From Acidobacteriota bacterium (GTDB lineage Bacteria > Acidobacteriota > Terriglobia > Terriglobales > Acidobacteriaceae): a stretch of 8,927 nucleotides of DNA. The DNA lies in assembly GCA_021793595.1 (NCBI GenBank), contig JAJYSL010000179.1:1-8927 (forward strand). The letters are read 5' to 3'. The notes under the pieces are model-generated. The model ran no database searches, was not told where the DNA came from, and saw only the letters and a program-made list of their open reading frames with translations. Below, piece by piece: positions 1 through 5,484 of the stretch (its first letter is position 1; each line of letters opens with the position of its first letter). Both the position numbers and the translations under genes were made by a program.

Positions 1-592
1 CTGGGGGGCGAACCGGGGTGTCAACGAGATTCTGTTGGGACAGTGGTGGCGGGTGGTCACCGCGACCTTTGTTCATGTGGGCATTGTCCATATCGGGACC
101 AACATGTGGTGCTTGTGGAACCTGGGTCTGCTAGGGGAGCCGTTGCTGGGACCGTTCGGCATCTTCGCCGTTTATATTTTGACCGGGGTTGCCGGCAACC
201 TGCTCAGCACTGCAGTGAACCCCGGCATCGTGGGAGCCGGCGCTTCAGGCGCTGTCTTCGGCATTGCTGGCGTACTGATTCTACTGCTGAACTCACCCCA
301 TCTGCCGTTTCCCCGCGCCGAACTGCGCCGTCTGCGGCGCAGCGTCATCTACTTTGCCGCCATCAACCTGGTCATCGGTGCGTCCACCCTCCTCTATGCT
401 GGAGGTATCAAGATTGACAACATGGCACACCTGGGAGGATTCCTCTCCGGGATGGCCATGGGCGTTCCGCTAGCCCCCTTGCTGGGAACCGGACGGGAAC
501 CATATTTCCAGCGCCAGCGTCTGGTGTTTTCTACGGTCGCGGGTTTTCTGCTCTTGTTTGGCTATGGCGTGTTTCGCTTCTGGAAGGCGTAG
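1..592 (+). CDS. Rhomboid family intramembrane serine protease (5' partial)
   Basis: This is a membrane-embedded serine protease that would cleave transmembrane segments of other membrane proteins. The reading frame is open to the left edge (first full codon at base 2) and already reads as rhomboid sequence there (GANRGVNEILLGQWWR), so the true start lies upstream. The TTG at 35 is an internal Leu. Counting that Leu as residue 1, the hallmarks are H19-x3-N23 in the HIGTNM motif, the nucleophile motif GAGASGAVFGIAG with Ser71 (bases 245-247), and the dyad histidine His132 in DNMAHLGGFLSG (bases 428-430). At least five hydrophobic segments are visible, the last one (about 163-180) close to the C-terminus. 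Both catalytic residues are present, so it is probably active. The substrate cannot be told from sequence. The gene converges on the XRE regulator and shows no functional link to it. Confidence 0.93.
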   Translation, partial: WGANRGVNEILLGQWWRVVTATFVHVGIVHIGTNMWCLWNLGLLGEPLLGPFGIFAVYILTGVAGNLLSTAVNPGIVGAGASGAVFGIAGVLILLLNSPHLPFPRAELRRLRRSVIYFAAINLVIGASTLLYAGGIKIDNMAHLGGFLSGMAMGVPLAPLLGTGREPYFQRQRLVFSTVAGFLLLFGYGVFRFWKA

Positions 593-683
593 GAAGTGAT
601 CCAGTGTGCGCATGCTCCGCGAGGACTCAGCGCTTTCCTTGTTCATGTAAAGACTGGCGGTGAAAATTCCAAGGAAGCGCGTT

Positions 684-713
684 GGTTTTCGCCGTTGATC
701 GCGGGCGAAAATT
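684..713. terminator. Inverted repeat between convergent genes, possible bidirectional terminator
   Basis: TTTTCGCC (686-693) and GGCGAAAA (704-711) form a perfect 8-bp stem around a 10-base loop. Two flanking G-U pairs (684-685 with 712-713) extend it on the plus-strand RNA. It lies between the stop codons of the convergent rhomboid and XRE genes, where a shared terminator is expected. There is no clean U tract after the stem in either direction, so a classical intrinsic terminator is only weakly supported. The rest of 593-735 shows no gene. Confidence 0.35.
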
Positions 714-735
714 GTCTCGCAGCAAAATCTTCTGC

Positions 736-1092
736 CTAGTTCTTTTCCGCCCCGGCAAACTTTTTCACCATAGCCAGCAACAATCTGCGGTCGCTTTCGT
801 TCAGATTGGCGGAATAGCGCCGAATCTGCGTCAAAAAGCGCAATTCGTCCTCGCTGAAGCGCTGTGTAGGCATCTCATAACTTAAAGCGTTTTCGGCGAA
901 GAAGTGCGCCATGGGTACATCCAATGCGCTGGCAATTTTATGCAGCGTGTCGAGCGAAGGAACGGTGTGTCCGTTCTCTACTCGCGACAAGTAGCAGCGC
1001 AGCAGGCCAGTCCGTTTTTCGATGTCTCCTTGCGACATGCCTTTCTGCAACCGCACGCCGCGAATCGTAGTGCCGATATTCAAAGTTTCCAT
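736..1092 (-). CDS. XRE (Cro/C1-type) helix-turn-helix transcription regulator
   Basis: This is a 118-residue DNA-binding protein, probably a dimeric repressor. Residues about 6-62 form an HTH_3/XRE domain: the scaffold helix is in IGTTIRGVRLQKGMSQGDIE, and the turn and recognition helix are in GLLRCYLSRVENG. The phrase GLLRCYLSRVENGHTVPS is typical of a regulator family I associate with Acidobacteriota genomes. Residues about 80-113 form a charged helical tail (LTQIRRY and LNESDRRLLLAMVKKFA) that may serve in dimerisation; no ligand-binding or protease domain is seen. The ATG at 1092-1090 is supported by GAGG five bases upstream. It is transcribed divergently from the tolC-gnd-zwf-rhamnosidase series and could control itself, that series, or both. 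No effector can be inferred. Confidence 0.9.
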   Translation of the reverse strand: METLNIGTTIRGVRLQKGMSQGDIEKRTGLLRCYLSRVENGHTVPSLDTLHKIASALDVPMAHFFAENALSYEMPTQRFSEDELRFLTQIRRYSANLNESDRRLLLAMVKKFAGAEKN

Positions 1093-1176
1093 GGTGGCCT
1101 CATATGTCAGTTTCTGAACCGCGGAATTTCTATCCCAGCACGCCGCACCCGTGGCTAGGGGAAGTCAAGATTCATC

Positions 1177-1206
1177 ATTCTATTGACTACGTAGTTAACA
1201 TGCCGA
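1177..1206 (-). promoter_or_regulatory. Candidate promoter of the XRE regulator
   Basis: Read on the minus strand, TCGGCA (1206-1201, four matches to TTGACA) and TAGAAT (1182-1177, five matches to TATAAT) are separated by 18 bases. Transcription would start near 1170, giving a leader of about 78 bases before the ATG at 1092. The assignment rests on hexamer similarity only. Confidence 0.35.
1183..1198. promoter_or_regulatory. Palindromic candidate operator in the promoter spacer
   Basis: TTGACTACGTAGTTAA is a 16-base palindrome with one mismatched pair. Its centre ACTACGTAGT (1186-1195) is perfect. It fills most of the 18-base spacer of the candidate XRE promoter, a classical position for a repressor operator. 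The half-site CTAC/GTAG also recalls BlaI/CopY-type operators, but those carry a two-base centre (TACA-NN-TGTA) that is absent here. Autoregulation by the adjacent XRE protein is the simplest inference. Confidence 0.4.
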
Positions 1207-1282
1207 ATGGTAGATAGGCAAGTTAATTTACGTTGGCCGGCAACACAGGAAGGCACCGATTCTTCCCTTACGAGCGAAGATA

Positions 1283-1319
1283 TTTTCGCCTGAGAGGCTG
1301 CGAGGAGTCGCGGCGAAAA
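1283..1319. repeat. Inverted repeat TTTTCGCC / GGCGAAAA, second copy
   Basis: TTTTCGCC (1283-1290) and GGCGAAAA (1312-1319) are perfectly complementary 8-base arms around a 21-base loop. The arms are identical to those of the repeat at 684-713, so the XRE gene is bracketed by the same inverted repeat on both sides. The left arm also belongs to an overlapping near-palindrome at 1274-1289, with GCGAA and TTCGC ends. The role is unknown; a protein-binding site or RNA stem are both possible. Confidence 0.45.
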
Positions 1320-1409
1320 CTGTGAGAAAACGCCCCAGAAGGGCATTCACCCCGCAAAACCCGATAATCTAGAAGACGAAGTAGGAACGGCAAGCAACCC
1401 TTTGAAATC

Positions 1410-1423
1410 TTCCAATTTTGGAA
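1410..1423. repeat. Short inverted repeat upstream of tolC
   Basis: TTCCAA, two T bases, then TTGGAA form a 6-2-6 inverted repeat centred about 45 bases before the chosen tolC start codon. It could be an operator or a small leader stem. Nothing else in the sequence distinguishes these, and chance is possible for arms this short. Confidence 0.3.
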
Positions 1424-1461
1424 ACTACTCGGTTTTGGCCGAATCTAATGGCTTGATAACG

Positions 1462-2976
1462 ATGAAGATTCCTCCAGGAAAATTGGCAGGCGCGTTCCTC
1501 GCGACCCTGGCGCTGGCAGCGACTGCCACCGCCCAGGTGGGCAACAACAGCCCCACTTCCTCCGCGAATTCGCTGTATGGCAGTGTGACCATAGGCCAGC
1601 GTCTCCCTGTAGTTTTGCCGTTGTCGCTTGACGATGCCATCCGCCGCGGCTTGCGGTGGAATCTGCAGACGACTCTGGCCCGGCAAAATGAGGACGTTGC
1701 CTCCGGCGAGCGACTGGAAGCCATCAACTTTCTTATGCCGACCGTACGCTGGCAGGCGGAGCGCAGCAGGATCCAGATCAATCTGGCGGCGCAGGGCTTC
1801 AATTCCAAGCTGCTCCGAAGTTTTCCGCCGGGATTGATTCCTCCCTCCGCATTGAACAGCATCCCCACTGTGGTGACGGCGAACGTCGTCTCTGGACAAG
1901 CCAGTCTCGATCAAACGCTTTTTGATTGGCGCTCGCTGGAGTTGTACCGTGCCGCCCAGCAAGAATTCCGGGCTGTCGGCTACACCTACCAGTCGGCGCG
2001 AGGCCTGGTCATGCAAAACGTGGCCGACTCCTATCTGCAGGCTTTGGCGGCCCAGGCAAATCTCGACGACGCTCGCGGGTTGTTGACTACGAACCGAGAG
2101 ATTCTGCGCCAGGCGAGGCTGGAACATCAGGCGGGAGTTGTGCCTAAGCTGGATGAACTGCGGGCGCGTGTCCAGTATCAGCAACAGCAGCAGGTAATTG
2201 TCGCCCGGCAGGATGCATTCGAAAAAGCCAAGATCACGCTGAATCGGGAAATTGGACTTCCCGTCGATCAGCAGATCCAGTTGTCGGACGAGACGCCGTA
2301 CGCCGGCTTGCGGATGATGCCGCTCGATCAGGCCCTCAAGCTCGCGTATGCCAATCGACAGGAATATCTGTATCTCAAGGCAAAGCTGCGTTCCGCTCGA
2401 TATCAGAGCCGCGCGGCTCGCTACGAACGATTGCCGACACTCACCTTCAGCGGAAACTACGGCGTAACGGGTACGGTAGGCAGCATTTATCACGGCACAT
2501 TTCTGGCCCAGGGAACGTTGAACATCCCGCTGTTTCGGGAAGCAAAGTTTCGCGGCGACCGCGATGTTGCCGATGCCGCCGTTACCAGCGCCATGGCCCA
2601 ACTTGCCAACTATCACCAGCAGATTGAACAAGAGATCCGAGACAACATGCTCGATGTGGCCTCTACGCAGCAACTGGTGGACGTGGCCCGCAGCAATGTC
2701 GCTTTGAGCCGTACCTCGCTGAACGATGCTGCGGAGCGCTTTCGCAACGGCGTCGACAACGACCTTCCCGTGGTCGAAGCGCAATCGACGCTGGCTTCGG
2801 CGGAGGCGCAGCTGGTGAACAGCCTTTACCAATACAACGTGGCGAAAATTGCGCTGGCCCGCAGTATCGGCATCATCGACCGGGCATACCGCCAATACCT
2901 TGGCACTTCGGCGGAGGACGCACAATCCGTGAATTCCACGTCGGTTGATCTGGCGGCAAGCACAGGAGTCCGCTGA
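1462..2976 (+). CDS. TolC family outer membrane efflux protein
   Basis: This is a trimeric outer-membrane channel with a periplasmic alpha-helical tunnel, normally the exit duct of an RND, ABC or MFS efflux pump or a type I secretion system. The ATG at 1462 gives 504 residues and opens a good Sec signal peptide: K2 and K7, hydrophobic residues 9-23, and cleavage after ATA (24/25). An in-frame TTG at 1402 would add 20 residues before the signal, so it is rejected. Neither start has a clear Shine-Dalgarno sequence. Two OEP repeats are seen, about 54-265 (LSLDDAIRRGLRWNLQT onward) and 286-470 (MPLDQALKLAYANRQ onward). Each has long Ala/Gln-rich coiled-coil helices followed by alternating strands such as YERLPTLTFSGNYGV. 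No membrane-fusion or pump gene is adjacent; 55 bases separate it from gnd, so co-transcription is likely. The exported substrate is unknown. Confidence 0.92.
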   Translation: MKIPPGKLAGAFLATLALAATATAQVGNNSPTSSANSLYGSVTIGQRLPVVLPLSLDDAIRRGLRWNLQTTLARQNEDVASGERLEAINFLMPTVRWQAERSRIQINLAAQGFNSKLLRSFPPGLIPPSALNSIPTVVTANVVSGQASLDQTLFDWRSLELYRAAQQEFRAVGYTYQSARGLVMQNVADSYLQALAAQANLDDARGLLTTNREILRQARLEHQAGVVPKLDELRARVQYQQQQQVIVARQDAFEKAKITLNREIGLPVDQQIQLSDETPYAGLRMMPLDQALKLAYANRQEYLYLKAKLRSARYQSRAARYERLPTLTFSGNYGVTGTVGSIYHGTFLAQGTLNIPLFREAKFRGDRDVADAAVTSAMAQLANYHQQIEQEIRDNMLDVASTQQLVDVARSNVALSRTSLNDAAERFRNGVDNDLPVVEAQSTLASAEAQLVNSLYQYNVAKIALARSIGIIDRAYRQYLGTSAEDAQSVNSTSVDLAASTGVR

Positions 2977-3010
2977 CATATGTAGTTCTTGTTCGCAGTA
3001 GCATCCACAT

Positions 3011-3022
3011 GAGGGGGGGAGA
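3011..3022 (+). promoter_or_regulatory. Purine-rich ribosome binding site of gnd
   Basis: A run of G and A bases (GAGGGGGGGAGA) lies about 9 bases before the ATG at 3032. It is the strongest Shine-Dalgarno-like signal in the window and fixes the gnd start. The 55-base gap before gnd shows no convincing promoter or terminator. Confidence 0.6.
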
Positions 3023-3031
3023 GAAAAGATT

Positions 3032-4063
3032 ATGGAACTGGGCATGATCGGTCTGGGCAGGATGGGAATGAACATGGTGCAGCGTCTGCAACGCGCCGGC
3101 CACCATTGCGTTGTCTTTGACACCAAACAGGAGGCTGTGCAAACACTGGTCCAACAGGGGTCGGTTGGCAGCACATCGCTACAGGACTTTGTGGAGAAGA
3201 TGAAAACGCCACGCGCCATTTGGATGATGGTTCCGGCTGCGGCTGTGGATTCCACGCTTGAGGCTTTGATTCCGCTGCTGGAGCCGGATGACGTGGTCAT
3301 CGATGGCGGTAATTCCTACTATCACGACGACATTCGTCGCGCCTCCGATTTAAAGCCCAAAGGCATCCACTATGTGGACGCTGGAACCAGCGGTGGTGTG
3401 TGGGGAGCGGAACGCGGCTACTGCCTGATGATCGGCGGAGAAAAGGACATCGTGCAGCGACTGGACCCCATCTTTGCGGCCCTGGCGCCCAGTATCGATT
3501 CCGCGCCGCGCACACCGGGACGCGAAAAGATGGGAGGCACCGCCGAACACGGATATTTGCATTGTGGTCCCAGCGGCGCAGGCCATTTCGTAAAGATGGT
3601 TCATAACGGCATCGAGTACGGCGTGATGGCGGCGTACGCTGAAGGTCTGAACATTCTTCATCATGCCAACGTCGGCAAGCAGAAGACCGAGATTGACGCC
3701 GAAACCACCCCCTTGCGCAATCCTGAGTTATACCAATACGATCTGAATCTCGCCGATATTGCCGAAGTTTGGCGGCGAGGCAGCGTCATCGCTTCCTGGC
3801 TGCTCGATCTCGCGGCGATTTCGCTGCTCGACAGCCCGGATCTAGGCAAATTTGCCGGACGCGTTTCCGATTCGGGCGAAGGCCGATGGACCATCATCGC
3901 CGCTATCGACGAGTCGGTGCCCGCACCGGTGCTGAGTTCCGCTTTGTATGAACGCTTCAGCTCGCGTGGGGAAGCGGACTTTGCCGACAAGGTACTTTCT
4001 GCTCTGCGCTATCAATTCGGCGGCCACCACGAAAAGGCCGCAGACCCGAAAGGAAATGCCTGA
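3032..4063 (+). CDS. gnd: 6-phosphogluconate dehydrogenase, decarboxylating (short form, likely NAD+-linked)
   Basis: This enzyme oxidatively decarboxylates 6-phosphogluconate to ribulose 5-phosphate and CO2 in the cytosol. At 343 residues it is the short GntZ/YqeC-like form, not the roughly 470-residue E. coli type. The N-terminal Rossmann fold begins with GLGRMGMNM (7-15). The second strand ends in Asp30 (VVFD), where NADP+ enzymes carry Asn-Arg-Thr, which points to NAD+. Substrate and catalytic motifs follow: [10 protein letters not shown] (91-100), [19 protein letters not shown] (118-136) and [16 protein letters not shown], with Lys188, His191, Asn192 and Glu195. SDSGEGRWT (279-287) starts the last conserved block. 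A Gly/Pro-rich stretch at 160-176 before GYLHCGPSG is, from memory, also seen in acidobacterial relatives. The stop codon overlaps the zwf start by one base (TGATG), indicating translational coupling. Confidence 0.94.
   Translation: MELGMIGLGRMGMNMVQRLQRAGHHCVVFDTKQEAVQTLVQQGSVGSTSLQDFVEKMKTPRAIWMMVPAAAVDSTLEALIPLLEPDDVVIDGGNSYYHDDIRRASDLKPKGIHYVDAGTSGGVWGAERGYCLMIGGEKDIVQRLDPIFAALAPSIDSAPRTPGREKMGGTAEHGYLHCGPSGAGHFVKMVHNGIEYGVMAAYAEGLNILHHANVGKQKTEIDAETTPLRNPELYQYDLNLADIAEVWRRGSVIASWLLDLAAISLLDSPDLGKFAGRVSDSGEGRWTIIAAIDESVPAPVLSSALYERFSSRGEADFADKVLSALRYQFGGHHEKAADPKGNA
4051..4054 (+). promoter_or_regulatory. Ribosome binding site of zwf inside the gnd 3' end
   Basis: AGGA ends eight bases before the ATG at 4063 and lies inside the last gnd codons. 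With the TGATG stop/start overlap, it supports the ATG at 4063 as the zwf start and reinitiation by ribosomes finishing gnd. Confidence 0.55.
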
Positions 4064-5484
4064 TGGCTGCTGCTGCTGCACGTTCTGATGCTCTGGTGCT
4101 GTTTGGTGTCACCGGCGACCTTGCTCACAAAATGATCTTCCCGGCGCTGTATGCGATGGCGAAACGAGGCAACCTCGATGTGCCGGTAGTTGGCGTCGCC
4201 TTTCCCAAGTGGACTCTGGAGCGTCTGCACCGGCGCGTCATGGACAGCCTGCGGAAGTCCGGAGGAATCGATGACCAGCGCGCCCTGAAGCATCTTCTGT
4301 CGCGGCTCCAGTATGTCAGCGGAGATTACAACGATCCGGCTACCTTTGCGGCGATCAAACAGGCGCTGGGCAGTGCCCGTCGTCCCGCTCACTACCTCGC
4401 CATTCCACCGTCGCTGTTTGAGACGGTGATTCGCGGGTTGGGTGCCGCGGGTCTTGCCGACGATGGTCGCGTAATTATCGAAAAGCCCTTCGGTCGCGAT
4501 CTCGCATCGGCGCAGGAGCTGAACCGCGTGGCGCGATCCGTGTTTCCAGAGGATTCCATCTTTCGCATCGATCACTTCCTGGGAAAAGAGGCGATCATGA
4601 ACATCCTCTATTTCCGGTTTGCCAATTCATTTTTAGAACCCATCTGGAACCGCAATTACATTGCCAGCGTGCAGATCACGCTCTCGGAAGATTTTGGCAT
4701 CAAAGATCGCGGCGCGTTTTACGAAACCGCCGGCTGCCTCCGCGACGTCGTCGAGAACCACTTGTTCCAGATTGTTGCGTTGCTCGCCATGGAAGCGCCT
4801 TGCAGCCGGAATTATGGAGCTGTGCAGAGTGAAAAGGCCAAGGTGTTTCAAGCCATGCGGCCGCTTCGTCCCGACGATCTGGTTCGCGGTCAGTACGACG
4901 GCTATCGCAAGGAACCGGACGTGGCGAAAAATTCCGACGTCGAGACTTTTTGCGCCATGCGCCTCTCGATCAATTCCTGGCGTTGGGAGGGAGTGCCATG
5001 GTATCTGCGCTCCGGCAAATATCTGGCTACAACCGCAACAGAAATTCTGGTGGAGTTAAAGCCGCCGCCGCAGAGGCTTTTCGACGATTCGGTGTCTCCC
5101 ACGGAGCGCGCCAACTATCTTCGTTTCCGGCTTTCTCCGGATTCCGCGATTGCCCTTGCCGCGCGCGTCAAGCTGGCGGGTGAAGAATTTACCGGAGAGC
5201 CGCGAGAACTTTTTCTGTCGGAAGAACAGGACGGAGCCGAGACCCCTTATGAGCGTCTGCTGGGCGATGCGATGCGCGGCGATGGAGCGCTTTTCACCCG
5301 CGAAGATGCCGTGGAAGCGGCGTGGGCCGTTGTCGATCCTGTGCTTCAGCACCACCATCGAGTCCGCCCGTATCGACGCGGCAGTTGGGGGCCGAAAGAA
5401 GCCGACGCCATGATTGCGGCCGACGGCGGCTGGCAAAATCCCGTTGTCGCTAAAATCTCCAGCGGCAAGTCTTCCCGCAGATGA
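4063..5484 (+). CDS. zwf: Glucose-6-phosphate 1-dehydrogenase
   Basis: This enzyme oxidises glucose 6-phosphate to 6-phosphogluconolactone, the entry step of the oxidative pentose phosphate and Entner-Doudoroff routes. The 473 residues are near the usual family length. Landmarks in order are the dinucleotide motif LFGVTGDLAHK (13-23), the conserved EKP (140-142), the active-site signature RIDHFLGKE (168-176; Asp170, His171, Lys175) and the catalytic-base region ENHLFQ with His233. A C-terminal GSWGPKEADAMIAADGGW block (440-457) marks a distinct subfamily. His171 is followed by Phe rather than the usual Tyr. The second strand reads VVGVAFPKW, so Phe47 stands where the NADP+-binding Arg46 of the Leuconostoc enzyme would align; this may relax cofactor preference toward NAD+. 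No 6-phosphogluconolactonase gene is adjacent. The last four bases overlap the rhamnosidase start. Confidence 0.94.
   Translation: MAAAAARSDALVLFGVTGDLAHKMIFPALYAMAKRGNLDVPVVGVAFPKWTLERLHRRVMDSLRKSGGIDDQRALKHLLSRLQYVSGDYNDPATFAAIKQALGSARRPAHYLAIPPSLFETVIRGLGAAGLADDGRVIIEKPFGRDLASAQELNRVARSVFPEDSIFRIDHFLGKEAIMNILYFRFANSFLEPIWNRNYIASVQITLSEDFGIKDRGAFYETAGCLRDVVENHLFQIVALLAMEAPCSRNYGAVQSEKAKVFQAMRPLRPDDLVRGQYDGYRKEPDVAKNSDVETFCAMRLSINSWRWEGVPWYLRSGKYLATTATEILVELKPPPQRLFDDSVSPTERANYLRFRLSPDSAIALAARVKLAGEEFTGEPRELFLSEEQDGAETPYERLLGDAMRGDGALFTREDAVEAAWAVVDPVLQHHHRVRPYRRGSWGPKEADAMIAADGGWQNPVVAKISSGKSSRR

Larger units (their letters stand above)
1093..1461. other. Divergent intergenic region between the XRE regulator and tolC
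   Basis: About 370 bases contain no convincing gene. The 63-codon frame on the minus strand (1155-1346) has no recognisable protein character. The region holds a candidate minus-strand promoter with a palindromic spacer (1177-1206) and inverted repeats at 1283-1319 and 1410-1423. It also holds a -10-like GATAAT at 1363-1368 facing tolC, but with no acceptable -35 at normal spacing. The tolC promoter therefore cannot be placed with confidence. This is where regulation of both flanking transcripts should sit. Confidence 0.6.

Noticed and set aside
682..885. A 67-codon plus-strand frame antisense to the XRE gene
   Set aside because: It overlaps the well-supported XRE gene and has no domain or ribosome binding site.
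1155..1346. A 63-codon minus-strand frame in the intergenic gap
   Set aside because: It has no clear ribosome binding site or protein-like composition, and it spans the candidate promoter and the repeats.
1402..1461. N-terminal extension of TolC from a TTG start
   Set aside because: It would put 20 extra residues ahead of a textbook signal peptide that begins at the ATG at 1462, and the TTG lacks a well-spaced Shine-Dalgarno sequence.
2973..2982. CTGACATATG shared with the leader of the XRE gene (minus strand 1110-1101)
   Set aside because: A repeated 10-mer is expected many times by chance in a window of this size, and this one includes the tolC stop codon.
1369..3300. A 643-codon open frame on the minus strand opposite tolC and the start of gnd
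   Set aside because: Its codons align exactly with tolC triplets, so it stays open because the sense gene rarely uses TTA, CTA and TCA. The product is Arg/Gln/Ser-rich without any recognisable domain, while the plus strand encodes a clear TolC protein.
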